A DNA stretch of 64,000 bases from Prolixibacter bellariivorans ATCC BAA-1284 (GTDB lineage Bacteria; Bacteroidota; Bacteroidia; Bacteroidales; Prolixibacteraceae), in contig NZ_JHXO01000001.1 of assembly GCF_000621705.1 (NCBI RefSeq), positions 372,001-436,000 on the forward strand. Reading direction: 5' to 3'. This document shows, one piece after another, positions 1-8,632 of this stretch. Within the stretch, counting starts at the first letter, position 1; each line of letters begins with the position of its first letter. The notes below the pieces were generated by a model. The model did no database searches and was not told where the DNA came from. It saw only the letters and a program-made list of their open reading frames with translations. Both the position numbers and the translations under genes were made by a program.

Positions 1-2084
1 ATAGTGGTCAGCGACTTGTTGGTTTCGCGATTCGAGCCCATCATCTGACCTTTACCAACCCCCACAACGGTGTTGACAGACTTGACAATATCCATATAGG
101 GTTCAAGCGTTTTGTAGACAATCGACTCTACTTGTTTTGATACTTTATTGGTCCGATCCAAATCCGTTCCTACCGGGAGTTCCATGGTAATGTAAACCGA
201 AGTCGGATCGACGTCCGGGAAGAACAGCACTCCTGATTGACGACTCATGAAAAACATGATAGAGAAGACCAGAACAATGAATGTTCCCGTAACAAAGAGC
301 CAGGGTTTTCTTCCTTTCAGCGCGAAAGCGAGCGTTTTCTCATAGGATTTTTCCATGCGCGGAATGAAGTGTTCCTGGAAAGCTCTCGCCAGCGGACGCA
401 TTATATAGTGATTACCAATTATGATCAACGTGACGACAGCCAGTAAATTACCCAGCCAGTACACTTTCATAAAATAGAAAGGAATGGAGAGAATGGCGAA
501 AATTGCTGCATTACGCCACAGTTTGCGCATATTCTTTTTCCCGTGTAAATTCTCGAGCTTCATGAAGGTCGAAGTAAACGCCGGGTTAAGAATCAAGGCT
601 ACAAACAGCGATGAACTAAGTACGATGATTAAGGTAATGGGAAGAAATTTCATGAATTCGCCCATGATTCCTTTCCAGAATACCAGTGGGAAGAACGCTG
701 CCAAAGTAGTTGCCGTCGACGAAATAATCGGGTAGGCAATTTCACTTACGCCTTTCTTCGTGGCTGTCATGGCATCACTTCCGTGGGAATAGAGCCGGTA
801 AACGTTTTCAACCACAACAATCGCATTATCGACGAGCATTCCAAGGGCCAGAATCATCGAAAAAAGTACCATGAAATTCAGCGTGTATCCCATTTGTTTG
901 ATGATGATGAACGAAATGAACATCGACATCGGGATGGCTAAGCCCGAGAACAGCGCGTTGCGAGGTCCCATGAAGAGGTACAGGATGAACATGACCAGCA
1001 ACATTCCCATGATAATGGAATTCTCGAGGTTGTTGATTTGGTTTCGGATGTATTTTGTATTGTCGTCGGTTACAACCACATTTAAACCTGAAGGAATGGC
1101 TCCGCTATCCTTATTTTTTTGAATAATTTGGTACACTTTGTCGGATGCATCCAATACATTGGCTCCACTTTTTTTGACAATGGAAAGATTGACAACTGGC
1201 ATCTTATCCAGTCGCGAAATGGTTGTCCGTTCCTGAAATCCGTCGGTAACGTTTCCCATGTCGCGCAGATACACAATATTCCCATTCTCCGATTTCACAA
1301 TGGTGTTGCGAATCTGGTTCATGTTGGTGTAGTCTGCCTGCGTACGAATGGAGCGGCGTGTATCATCGGAAACCATTTCACCGGCACCCATGGTGACGTT
1401 TTCAAACCGGATGGCATTTTCAATATCCTGAAAGCTGACATTGCTCGCTTCGAGCATATGCGGGTCCACATCAATCTGAATCTCCCGTTCGTCAATTCCC
1501 TGGATATCAGCTTCCGATATTTCGGACAATCCTTCCAGTTCATCCTGCAATTTTTCGGCATAACGCTTCAACTCCGAAAGACTGTAGTCTCCATAAAGGT
1601 TGATACTCATGATGGGAAACTCTTCAAAGTCGAAATCTTCCACCGAAGGGTCATTATCCAAATCATCGGGAAGTTCGCTTTTGGCTTTGTCAACCTGGTC
1701 CTTGGCGTCCTGCAGTGCCTGTTTTACCGGTACGTCGGTTTCAAATTCAAGAACAATCAGACTCATATCCTGGTAAGAGGATGAGCTGACATTTTTGACG
1801 CCTTTCAGGTTTTTGAGCTCCTTCTCGATAGGACGTGTAATCAGGTTTTCAATATCGACCGGTGAGTTTCCCGGGTAAACCGTCGTAATCATCACGTAGG
1901 GAATTACAATCTCCGGATTGAGCTCCCGGGGCATCTGCTGATACGAGAGCCATCCAAAGACCGCCAGAATCGCTGTCAGGATAAATACCGTTGTTTTATT
2001 CTTCAATGCCGCATACGTCGGCTTGAAAATCCGGTGGATATTCTCGGTATTAGATGAATTATTGTTGTTTTCAATATTCGACAT
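1..2084 (-). CDS. RND-family efflux transporter, inner-membrane pump (N-terminal part, cut by window edge)
   Basis: About 694 residues are visible from an ATG at 2084; the C-terminal part lies beyond base 1. The protein begins with a short polar stretch and a first membrane helix (near residues 28-46, TTVFILTAILAVFGWLSYQQ), followed by the periplasmic porter region typical of RND pumps. A block of membrane helices follows with the TM4 motif GMLVDNAIVVVENVYR, in which the first of the two AcrB-type proton-relay aspartates is kept and the second is Asn. Family knowledge: a proton-driven trimeric pump of the HAE/AcrB type that exports hydrophobic compounds through a TolC channel. It is the last gene of a minus-strand operon after tolC-like and adaptor genes, with a 30-base gap to the adaptor. 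The substrate cannot be read from the sequence. Confidence 0.93.
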   Translation of the reverse strand, partial: MSNIENNNNSSNTENIHRIFKPTYAALKNKTTVFILTAILAVFGWLSYQQMPRELNPEIVIPYVMITTVYPGNSPVDIENLITRPIEKELKNLKGVKNVSSSSYQDMSLIVLEFETDVPVKQALQDAKDQVDKAKSELPDDLDNDPSVEDFDFEEFPIMSINLYGDYSLSELKRYAEKLQDELEGLSEISEADIQGIDEREIQIDVDPHMLEASNVSFQDIENAIRFENVTMGAGEMVSDDTRRSIRTQADYTNMNQIRNTIVKSENGNIVYLRDMGNVTDGFQERTTISRLDKMPVVNLSIVKKSGANVLDASDKVYQIIQKNKDSGAIPSGLNVVVTDDNTKYIRNQINNLENSIIMGMLLVMFILYLFMGPRNALFSGLAIPMSMFISFIIIKQMGYTLNFMVLFSMILALGMLVDNAIVVVENVYRLYSHGSDAMTATKKGVSEIAYPIISSTATTLAAFFPLVFWKGIMGEFMKFLPITLIIVLSSSLFVALILNPAFTSTFMKLENLHGKKNMRKLWRNAAIFAILSIPFYFMKVYWLGNLLAVVTLIIIGNHYIMRPLARAFQEHFIPRMEKSYEKTLAFALKGRKPWLFVTGTFIVLVFSIMFFMSRQSGVLFFPDVDPTSVYITMELPVGTDLDRTNKVSKQVESIVYKTLEPYMDIVKSVNTVVGVGKGQMMGSNRETNKSLTT

Positions 2085-2114
2085 CGGAATCAGTTATTTC
2101 AAGGTGTTTGGCAA

Positions 2115-3239
2115 TTAATTGATCGAGATGGGCGAACCGTCGACGACCTGTTCGTAACCTTCTACAATGAGTTTTTCTCCGGGTTTTAACCCTTTGCTCA
2201 GCATCGTGTAATTGTTGTTATTTCGGCCGGTTTCAACATACCGTTTCGAAGCTTTCCACTTTCCGGAATTTTCGGCAGCGACAAAAACATACTTACCGTT
2301 GAAATCATTCTTGATCAAAATCGATGGAACGACAATCGCATCAGCGGCTTTGTAATCGGTGATATGAAGCAACGAAACCAGGTTCGGACGAATTTCCTTG
2401 TCCGGATTATTCAGGTTAATCCTCACCTGAAATGTGCGGTTGTCGGGATTGATGGTACTCGATTTCCGGAAAATCGGTGCAGTGACCGTTTTGTTCAGAG
2501 CCGGGAAGTTGATTTCTACTTCCTGTCCGGCATGAATGGAGGTCAGATATGATTCCGATACATCGGCATAAATCCGAACGTTGGAAATATTTACCACCTT
2601 GGCGAAAGGAATCGCCGGCCCGGCAATTTCGCCCTGTTTTTGGTAAATGCGGTCAACTACACCGTCTATAGGTGATTTGATAGTGGCCATATCTAGTTGT
2701 GCCTGTAGACCTTCCAGCTTGCGCTCGAGCGATTCTTTGTTCGATTTGGCCTGCAGGTATTCAATTTCGGAACCGATGTGCTGGTCCCACAGTTTCTGCT
2801 GGCGCTCGAAAACGGTTTTGGCCAATTCAAGCTGAATCTGCAAATCTTCAATATTCCGTTGAATCGCTTCGGTATTCAACCGACCCATAACGGTTCCTTT
2901 CTTCACATGTTGGCCTTCTGTTACCACAATAGAAATAATGTTTCCCGGGGTCTCCGGGGCAACCGTAATATCTTCGTTGGCTTCCACATTACCCGTAACC
3001 TCAATGGTATGCGTGAACAGTTTTTGGGCAATGGTGTCGACCTTAACGGGAATCGTTTTATCGGCTTTTGTGGTGCCCAGTTCTTTTTCCAATTGGGCAA
3101 TTTTCTGCTTCAGTTCGGTTGCCTGTTGGCGATAATCCTGCAGCAGTTGTTCCTTTGCTTTGCGGTCGCCTTCGTCGGTTGTTGTAGCGCTGCAAGCGAA
3201 CAAAAAGGCGAGTGGCAATATGAATAGTAGTTTTTTCAT
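2115..3239 (-). CDS. RND efflux periplasmic adaptor (HlyD/MFP family) lipoprotein
   Basis: The chosen start (M at 3239) gives MKKLLFILPLAFLFACS, a lipoprotein signal with Cys16 as the lipid-modified residue; an upstream in-frame ATG at 3287 would put 16 polar residues before the signal. After the lipobox comes a coiled-coil stretch (about residues 25-55). A lipoyl-like/barrel-sandwich hybrid half motif follows (VAPETPGNIISIVVTEGQHVKKG), then an alpha-hairpin, the second lipoyl half (IKSPIDGVVDRIYQKQGEIAG) and a beta-barrel. The domain order and the length of 374 residues are those of membrane fusion proteins, which connect the RND pump to the outer-membrane channel. It sits between the tolC-like gene (80-base gap) and the RND gene and is very likely cotranscribed with both. 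Confidence 0.93.
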   Translation of the reverse strand: MKKLLFILPLAFLFACSATTTDEGDRKAKEQLLQDYRQQATELKQKIAQLEKELGTTKADKTIPVKVDTIAQKLFTHTIEVTGNVEANEDITVAPETPGNIISIVVTEGQHVKKGTVMGRLNTEAIQRNIEDLQIQLELAKTVFERQQKLWDQHIGSEIEYLQAKSNKESLERKLEGLQAQLDMATIKSPIDGVVDRIYQKQGEIAGPAIPFAKVVNISNVRIYADVSESYLTSIHAGQEVEINFPALNKTVTAPIFRKSSTINPDNRTFQVRINLNNPDKEIRPNLVSLLHITDYKAADAIVVPSILIKNDFNGKYVFVAAENSGKWKASKRYVETGRNNNNYTMLSKGLKPGEKLIVEGYEQVVDGSPISIN

Positions 3240-3319
3240 GTTTCCGGGTTGTATCAATTTCAGTTCTTTAAGCTGGTATGTGTTCATTTTGACAGGTATT
3301 TAAACCGTTGAGCATTGTT

Positions 3320-4660
3320 CTATAGATTTCCTTCTGCTTTGTCGAGATTTACTTTCGATTGCAATAACTGCAGTATGGATATCAGGTAATTGGAATAAGC
3401 CGTCAGATACTGCGTCTCATTTTGCGATAACTCGGTGCTGGTGGCAATTCCGTTATTGAATTTTATCTGGGTTTTATGATAGATTCGCTGTGCGATGGAT
3501 CTGTTTTCCTTGTCGTTTTTATATTTATCCATGGCACTTTCCAGGTCTGTCAGTGCGGTTAGGTATTGCATCTGGAGGTTCTGGATATTTTGCAATTGTT
3601 CATTTTCAGCTTTTTCCAATTCAAGTTTTGCCTGGTTGATTCGTGAGGTCCGGGCTCCGGAATAGGTGATGGGCAGCGTAAGTTGTAATCCAACCATCGA
3701 GGACGGGTACCAATCGGCAGCAATGACATTGAATTCGTTTGAATAGGCTGTTTTCTGATAATTGTAAAAGGCATTTAGCTTGGGCAGAAAACTGACCTTC
3801 TCGAGGCTCAGCAACGATTTCTGTGCTGCTACCTGTGTTTCCTGTATCCGGTAATCGATGTGTTGGGTATAGTCAAACTTTTCTGTTAACGCAGCTCCTG
3901 TCCGTATGGGTTGAATGAATCGTTGAAGGCTATCCTTCAACTGGATGTCTTTGTCTACACTCATCCCCATGGCGAACTTCAGGACCATTTTTGATACCCT
4001 GATTTCCCGTTCGGCTTTTATCACTTCATTTTCGGCCTGCTGTTTCATCAACTGCAGCTGCTCTACATCCTGCTCTTCGCGGAATCCGTTTTCGTAGTAA
4101 GCTTTTGCTTCCTTCAATAGTTGTTCACTATTGAGGAGGTTGTCTTTTACAATGCCCATTTTTTCTTCCGCAATAAGTGTGGTAAAATAGGCGCTGGTAA
4201 CTGCTTCCCTTACGGCAATATTGGTTTTCTCTTTGGCATTACGGGCCAGGTCGACATATATTTTGGCCGATTTCAAACCAATGAGGTACGAGCCGTCGAA
4301 GATCATCTGAGAAACCGAAAAGCCAAAATTGGAGTTGTAATCCTGTCCGAATTTCACCGGTATGTAGGTTCCGGGCTCGCCACCGACAAATTCAGCGGGA
4401 ATAAGAGATACAGGCAGATTCAGGTTGGCGGTATATCCAGCCGATGCATCTACCTGCGGCAGTCCGGAAGCAATGGTTTCCCACACTTTTTTCTGTGACG
4501 TATGCAAATCAATGTCGGCATTCTTCGAATTGAACGAGTGCTCCATGGCATATTGAAGAGCTTCGTCAAGCGTGAAGTATAACGTGTCCTGTTGCTGTGC
4601 CTTTGCCGTATAAACGAGCATCAGGCAAAGTATAGCAAGTGCAATTTTTCCTCTCATCAT
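3320..4660 (-). CDS. TolC-family outer membrane efflux channel
   Basis: 446 residues starting MMRGKIALAILCLMLVYTAKAQ, a Sec signal peptide with a likely cut after AKA. The remainder shows the duplicated OEP architecture: long amphipathic helices (for example LLKEAKAYYENGFREEQDV and its C-terminal counterpart near IKFNNGIATSTELSQNE) alternating with outer-membrane strands. Family role: a trimeric outer-membrane duct taking substrate from the adaptor and RND pump encoded immediately downstream. It is the first gene of the operon; the second Met (4657) is an equally possible start. The 146 bases upstream contain a TATTTTTG -7 box (4782-4775) preceded by a tandem 21-bp repeat element (4814-4845), suggesting activator-controlled expression. 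Confidence 0.93.
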   Translation of the reverse strand: MMRGKIALAILCLMLVYTAKAQQQDTLYFTLDEALQYAMEHSFNSKNADIDLHTSQKKVWETIASGLPQVDASAGYTANLNLPVSLIPAEFVGGEPGTYIPVKFGQDYNSNFGFSVSQMIFDGSYLIGLKSAKIYVDLARNAKEKTNIAVREAVTSAYFTTLIAEEKMGIVKDNLLNSEQLLKEAKAYYENGFREEQDVEQLQLMKQQAENEVIKAEREIRVSKMVLKFAMGMSVDKDIQLKDSLQRFIQPIRTGAALTEKFDYTQHIDYRIQETQVAAQKSLLSLEKVSFLPKLNAFYNYQKTAYSNEFNVIAADWYPSSMVGLQLTLPITYSGARTSRINQAKLELEKAENEQLQNIQNLQMQYLTALTDLESAMDKYKNDKENRSIAQRIYHKTQIKFNNGIATSTELSQNETQYLTAYSNYLISILQLLQSKVNLDKAEGNL

Positions 4661-4774
4661 CGATTATTCAGGTTAATGCTAAATTGTCAAGACTCACGGT
4701 TAGTCAGTGTAAGTTGGGGGACACAGAACGGTGAGTAGTACGATTGTTATTCCGTTGAATAATAAAAGTTACTG

Positions 4775-4807
4775 CAAAAATAGGGGTGGGACAAACTCTG
4801 TTTCAAG
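4775..4807 (-). promoter_or_regulatory. Putative promoter of the efflux operon
   Basis: On the minus strand CTTG (4807-4804), 21 bases, then TATTTTTG (4782-4775), a perfect match to the Bacteroidota -7 consensus TAnnTTTG with a partial -33 box. It lies about 115 bases upstream of the tolC-like start codon and 6 bases downstream of a tandem direct-repeat element. Confidence 0.6.
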
Positions 4808-4813
4808 GAGGAA

Positions 4814-4845
4814 TCGGTAAACGGCGGTGTCAAGTCGGTGAATGG
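4814..4845 (-). promoter_or_regulatory. Tandem 21-bp direct-repeat element, copy B (upstream of efflux operon)
   Basis: Minus strand: CCATTCACCGA (4845-4835), 10 bases, CCGTTTACCGA (4824-4814), so the two 11-bp half-sites repeat with a period of 21 bp, about two helical turns. The element ends just upstream of the -33 box of the efflux-operon promoter. Two direct half-sites separated by two turns are the geometry known for LytTR/AlgR-type regulators. The half-sites themselves fit the published LytTR consensus only partly, so the regulator is inferred, not shown. Confidence 0.55.
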
Positions 4846-4870
4846 CAGTCTGGACGAGATTTCGGAATCT

Positions 4871-5134
4871 TCAGAATGAGTAGATATCCTTTTTGCCCCT
4901 GACATTCTGAGCTGCTCGCTTGACTGGCAGTAGCTTCCATTTGACATACCAGTGCCAATCGAACCAGCGATCGTGCTCGTGGCACTTTTTCCCGCATCGT
5001 TTGCAATACTCATCTTCACTCGAACAGGCATGGATCGGATCGAAATTATGTCCGAACAAAAAACAGACGATATGGAACTGTTTTCTTTTTAGGGACTTTG
5101 CAATATTGTTTTTCATGATTTTTCGCTTTTTCAT
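4871..5134 (-). CDS. Small Cys-rich zinc-ribbon-like protein, hypothetical
   Basis: The frame is open from a TTG at 5260, but the part that looks protein-like starts at ATG 5134 (87 residues) or ATG 5116 (81 residues). It contains CFLFGHNFDP, then CSSEDEYCKRCGKKCHEH, giving a C...C-x6-C-x2-C-x3-C pattern with flanking His residues. This resembles small treble-clef or DUF1660-like zinc-binding proteins that share a C-LFGH...CKRCGK core. A basic N-terminus and a Trp-rich stretch (DRWFDWHWYVKWKLL) follow. It lies alone between the efflux operon and cysS, downstream of direct-repeat element A and a weak -7 box. No function is claimed. It could be a relic or a chance frame, though the Cys spacing makes chance less likely. 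Confidence 0.45.
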   Translation of the reverse strand: MKKRKIMKNNIAKSLKRKQFHIVCFLFGHNFDPIHACSSEDEYCKRCGKKCHEHDRWFDWHWYVKWKLLPVKRAAQNVRGKKDIYSF

Positions 5135-5290
5135 TAGACTGGTGAAATCTGTCAATTGGTTGCACCCGGCTGAAACCTGGTTTGGCAAAACTAGAACGAA
5201 GTGCTTGTCCGGTCGTCTCATTTTCCGAAAACGGGAAATCCTTATGTCTTTTATTTCCAATCTGTGATATCAATCTTTTTAAAGACAAAT

Positions 5291-5298
5291 CAAAAATC
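5291..5298 (-). promoter_or_regulatory. Weak -7-like box downstream of repeat element A
   Basis: Minus strand GATTTTTG (5298-5291) matches TAnnTTTG at 7 of 8 positions. A TTTG (5325-5322) lies 23 bases upstream, longer than the usual 19-21. Its distance to repeat element A equals, within one base, the distance seen at the efflux operon, which is the main reason to believe it. Confidence 0.35.
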
Positions 5299-5328
5299 GA
5301 ATAACCTGAACGGAGATAAAACAAAAAA

Positions 5329-5360
5329 TCGGTGAATGGCGGTGATCGATCGGTAAACGG
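5329..5360 (-). promoter_or_regulatory. Tandem 21-bp direct-repeat element, copy A (upstream of small zinc-ribbon gene)
   Basis: Minus strand: CCGTTTACCGA (5360-5350), 10 bases, CCATTCACCGA (5339-5329), with a 21-bp period identical to copy B but with the two half-site variants in swapped order. Both copies point the same way (minus strand) and sit about 31 bases from a -7-like box. It could in principle also affect divergent cysS, whose -7 box lies about 60 bases away on the other side. Confidence 0.5.
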
Positions 5361-5420
5361 CAGCCTGATGTTTTCCGGGAAAGGTGCCATAAGCCTCTTT
5401 TTCATCCTCTCTGATTTTCC

Positions 5421-5428
5421 TACCTTTG
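5421..5428 (+). promoter_or_regulatory. cysS promoter -7 box
   Basis: TACCTTTG is a perfect TAnnTTTG match. The -33 position 19 bases upstream (5398-5401) reads TTTT. The predicted start of transcription is near 5433, leaving a leader of about 24 bases before the cysS ATG. Confidence 0.6.
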
Positions 5429-5456
5429 TGCATCAATTTTTTAATTCTTAACCCGA

Positions 5457-6932
5457 ATGGACAAGCTCGTCATTTACAATACGCTTACGCGGAAGAAAGA
5501 ATTGTTTAAACCTATTCATCCCGGAGCTGTGGGAATGTATGTTTGTGGACCTACAGTTTACGGTGAAGCACACCTGGGACATGCCCGGCCAGCTATCACG
5601 TTTGATATGCTTTTTAGGTATCTGCAGCATCTGGGATATAAAGTACGCTATGTGCGGAATATTACCGATGTGGGGCATCTGGTTGATGACGCTGACGAGG
5701 GTGAGGACAAAATTGAACGGAAAGCGAAGGTCGAGCAATTGGAACCGATGGAGGTTGTGCAAATTTATACCAATAGCTACCGGGGAAACATGGCCCGGCT
5801 GAACAACCTTCCGCCGAGTATTGAACCAACAGCATCAGGACATATCATCGAGCAGGTTGAGGCGGTGAAGAAGATTTTGGAAGCCGGATATGGCTACGAA
5901 AGCAACGGCTCGGTTTATTTCGATGTAGAGAGATTCTCGAAAGACCACCATTACGGCAAACTTTCCGGAAGAAAAGTGGAAGACCTTTATTCGAATACCC
6001 GGGAGCTGGACGGACAATCGGAGAAGCGCTCATCGATGGATTTTGCTTTGTGGAAAAAAGCAACGCCCGAGCATATTATGCGCTGGCCTTCGCCGTGGAG
6101 TGACGGTTATCCGGGCTGGCACATGGAGTGCACGGCGATGAGCACTAAATACCTGGGCGAACGATTTGACATCCACGGAGGTGGAATGGATTTGCTGTTT
6201 CCCCACCATGAAGCGGAAATAGCACAAAGTGTAGCCTGCACCGGACACGAGTCGGTAAACTACTGGATGCACAACAACTTGATTACCATCAATGGACAGA
6301 AGATGGGCAAGTCGCTGGGGAATTTCATTACACTCAATGAGTTGTTCGAAGGCAAACACGATTTGCTGGAGAAAGCCTACAGCCCGATGACGATTCGTTT
6401 CTTCATTCTTCAGGCACATTACCGCAGCCCCCTTGATTTCTCGAACGAAGCACTGCAGGCGGCGGAAAAAGGAATGGAGCGTTTGATGAAAGCGATTGAA
6501 GTGCTGGAAAACCTGCCCGCTTCTTCTGAATCGACTGTGGACGTAAAAGCGCTGAAAGAAAAGTGCTACGAAGCGATGAATGATGACTTGAACAGCCCGA
6601 TTCTGATTGCGCATTTGTTTGACGGCGTGAAGATGATCAACTCCATCAATGATGGGAAAGAAAAAATATCGGCCGCTGATTTGGCAGAGCTTCAGAAACT
6701 CTATCATGATTTTGCGTTTGATATTCTGGGCTTGCAGTCAGAGGAACAAGCAACAACTGGTGGCGACGAAGATACGATGACACACGTTGTGGATTTACTG
6801 CTGAATCTGAGGGTAGAGGCCAAGAAGAATAAAGACTGGGCAACCGCCGATAAGATTCGGAACGAATTAAGCGCTCTTGGATTTGAGATAAAAGATACCA
6901 AGGATGGTTTTTCCTGGGACCTGAAAAAGTAG
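5457..6932 (+). CDS. cysS: Cysteinyl-tRNA synthetase
   Basis: 491 residues, the normal bacterial CysRS length. It charges tRNA-Cys with cysteine in the cytoplasm. Class I signatures are present: zinc-ligand Cys30 in YVCGPTVYG, the HIGH-type motif HLGH (39-42), further zinc ligands in WHMECTAMS and in the FPHHEAE stretch, and the KMSKS-type motif KMGKS around residue 282. The C-terminal helical DALR-like region (NDDLNSP onward) is complete. The ATG at 5457 is supported by a TAnnTTTG box 28 bases upstream. It is transcribed alone and followed by a rho-independent terminator. Confidence 0.98.
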   Translation: MDKLVIYNTLTRKKELFKPIHPGAVGMYVCGPTVYGEAHLGHARPAITFDMLFRYLQHLGYKVRYVRNITDVGHLVDDADEGEDKIERKAKVEQLEPMEVVQIYTNSYRGNMARLNNLPPSIEPTASGHIIEQVEAVKKILEAGYGYESNGSVYFDVERFSKDHHYGKLSGRKVEDLYSNTRELDGQSEKRSSMDFALWKKATPEHIMRWPSPWSDGYPGWHMECTAMSTKYLGERFDIHGGGMDLLFPHHEAEIAQSVACTGHESVNYWMHNNLITINGQKMGKSLGNFITLNELFEGKHDLLEKAYSPMTIRFFILQAHYRSPLDFSNEALQAAEKGMERLMKAIEVLENLPASSESTVDVKALKEKCYEAMNDDLNSPILIAHLFDGVKMINSINDGKEKISAADLAELQKLYHDFAFDILGLQSEEQATTGGDEDTMTHVVDLLLNLRVEAKKNKDWATADKIRNELSALGFEIKDTKDGFSWDLKK

Positions 6933-6960
6933 GGAAAAGGTGACCATCAAAATTTAATAA

Positions 6961-6990
6961 AACCTGTCGTTAACTGGCAGGTTTTTTTGT
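6961..6990 (+). terminator. Rho-independent terminator after cysS
   Basis: AACCTG (6961-6966) pairs with CAGGTT (6978-6983), and the run TTTTTTT continues to 6988. It lies 28 bases after the cysS stop codon. Confidence 0.8.
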
Positions 6991-7083
6991 GCCGTTCTTA
7001 TTTTTATTGTTCAGAAAATGCTCTTAAATTTAGAAAGTTCCAAGCATGTGAAATCAAATTCAATAACTACTAAAAACTAGCTT

Positions 7084-7455
7084 ATGAAAACTTTCCGAAT
7101 AATTGCAGCATTCGCTGTAATCTTGATGCTTTCTTTCCAGGCACAGGCCCGTACTGACGGTTTTAAAAAGATTGCCGGAACGTGGGAGTATTCAGCTCCT
7201 ACGGCTCCTTACCCTTATACATCCGGTCAGATTGTGCTGATGAACACCGATAGCGGACTGGCTGGTGAACTTGTCGTAGATGGAAACCACATGAAAGCTT
7301 CTTCCGTTTCGTTTGATAACGATGAATTGATTATGGAATTGGAGATAGAATATAATCCGGTTACCGTGAAGTTTAAGCTGATCGACGGGAGTTTGGTTGG
7401 CGAGGCCAATAGTCCGGATGGACCTGTTGAAGTGAAAGCTTCCAAAGTTGACTAG
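7084..7455 (+). CDS. Small secreted hypothetical protein
   Basis: 123 residues with a clear Sec signal peptide (MKTFRIIAAFAVILMLSFQAQA, cut probably after AQA) and a mature part of about 100 residues rich in alternating beta-strand pattern (FKKIAGTWEYSAP ... GQIVLMNTDSGLAGELVVDG ... FKLIDGSLVGEA). The pattern suggests a small lipocalin- or beta-barrel-like exported protein, but I recognise no catalytic motif and name no family. It is monocistronic: cysS upstream has its own terminator and a bidirectional terminator follows at 7475. An AT-rich TAAATTTA box (7025-7032) could be its -7 element, but its TTG lies only 15 bases upstream, so the promoter is uncertain. Confidence 0.75.
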   Translation: MKTFRIIAAFAVILMLSFQAQARTDGFKKIAGTWEYSAPTAPYPYTSGQIVLMNTDSGLAGELVVDGNHMKASSVSFDNDELIMELEIEYNPVTVKFKLIDGSLVGEANSPDGPVEVKASKVD

Positions 7456-7474
7456 AACAGTTATAATGAAATAG

Positions 7475-7511
7475 AAAAGCCGGAAGTTGTTTTATGCTTC
7501 CGGCTTTTATT
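7475..7511. terminator. Bidirectional terminator between the small secreted protein gene and rfbB
   Basis: A perfect 12-bp stem, AAAAGCCGGAAG (7475-7486) with CTTCCGGCTTTT (7497-7508) and a 10-base loop. The T/A runs at both ends allow termination of the plus-strand gene and of the converging minus-strand rfbB-galE genes. Confidence 0.85.
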
Positions 7512-7530
7512 TAGTTTGATGAACCGATAG

Positions 7531-8586
7531 CTACCGGTTTCCATACATTTCACGGTAGTAATTTTCATACGTACCATTCACAATATTTTCCAGCCATTCC
7601 TGGTTTTCCAGGTACCAGTTTACGGTTTTTTCAATACCTTCCTCAAACTGTAGCGATGGTTTCCACCCCAATTCATTCATCAACCTGGAAGAATCGATGG
7701 CATAGCGCAAATCATGACCGGCACGGTCTTTCACGAAAGTGATGAGTTGTTCAGATGTTCCGGGTTCCCGTTCAAGTTTTATATCCATTACTTTGCACAA
7801 AGTGCGGATGAGAGCAATGTTGGTCCATTCGTTATTCCCACCAATGTTGTAGGTTTCGCCTTGTTTTCCGTCGTGGAAAATAAGATCGATGGCCCGGGCA
7901 TGGTCTTCAACGTATAGCCAGTCACGGATATTTTCTCCTTTTCCGTAAATCGGAATCGGCTTGTTGTTTTTGATATTGTTGATAGCCAGCGGAATCAATT
8001 TCTCGGGAAACTGATTCGGGCCGTAATTGTTCGAGCAGTTCGAAATAACCACCGGAAGTCCGTAAGTATTGTGATAAGCCCGGACCAAATGATCGGAGCT
8101 GGCTTTGGATGCAGAATAGGGGCTTTGCGGATCGTATGAAGTGGTTTCGGTAAAGAAACCGGTTGCCCCCAGCGAGCCATATACTTCATCGGTGGAAATA
8201 TGGTAAAAACGTTTGCCGGGATAATCATCTTTCCAGATTTCGCGGGCTGTATTCAGCAAATTAACCGTTCCCACGATGTTGGTCATGATGAACTCCATTG
8301 GGTTGCTGATGGAGCGATCGACATGCGACTCAGCAGCCAGGTGCAGAACTCCGTCGAAATGATATTCCTGGAAAAGCTTTTGAATAAAATCTCCATCGGT
8401 AATGTCGCCTTTTACAAACTGGTAATTGGGCGCGTTTTCAATGTCTTTCAGGTTCTCCAGATTACCGGCGTAAGTAAGCGCATCGAGGTTGACGATTCGG
8501 TATTCCGGGTAACGGTTCACGAAACGGCGAACTACATGTGAGCCAATAAATCCTGCTCCTCCGGTAATTAAAATGGTCTTTTGCAT
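7531..8586 (-). CDS. rfbB: dTDP-glucose 4,6-dehydratase
   Basis: 351 residues of the extended short-chain dehydrogenase family. The Rossmann motif GGAGFIGSHVVRR is at the N-terminus. STDEVYGSLG carries the conserved Thr-Asp-Glu of dehydratases and YSASKASSD carries the catalytic Tyr-x3-Lys. It converts dTDP-glucose to dTDP-4-keto-6-deoxyglucose, the second step toward dTDP-L-rhamnose for surface polysaccharide. The usual partners rfbA, rfbC and rfbD are not in the window. It follows galE in the same direction with a 46-base gap that holds a near-consensus -7 box (TACCTTTA on the minus strand, 8616-8609), so it may be cotranscribed with galE or have its own promoter. Confidence 0.93.
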   Translation of the reverse strand: MQKTILITGGAGFIGSHVVRRFVNRYPEYRIVNLDALTYAGNLENLKDIENAPNYQFVKGDITDGDFIQKLFQEYHFDGVLHLAAESHVDRSISNPMEFIMTNIVGTVNLLNTAREIWKDDYPGKRFYHISTDEVYGSLGATGFFTETTSYDPQSPYSASKASSDHLVRAYHNTYGLPVVISNCSNNYGPNQFPEKLIPLAINNIKNNKPIPIYGKGENIRDWLYVEDHARAIDLIFHDGKQGETYNIGGNNEWTNIALIRTLCKVMDIKLEREPGTSEQLITFVKDRAGHDLRYAIDSSRLMNELGWKPSLQFEEGIEKTVNWYLENQEWLENIVNGTYENYYREMYGNR

Positions 8587-8632
8587 GGTCGTGTTATTTC
8601 AGCAATCCTAAAGGTAATAACATTGGTTCTCG

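Noticed and set aside
4747-5405. Two open frames with LPFTD-x-PPFTD repeats (4747-5031 and 5046-5405, minus strand)
   Set aside because: The repeated peptide arises from translation of the tandem regulatory direct repeats; the frames have no further protein-like pattern.
6030-6707. 225-residue open frame on the minus strand
   Set aside because: Antisense shadow of cysS.
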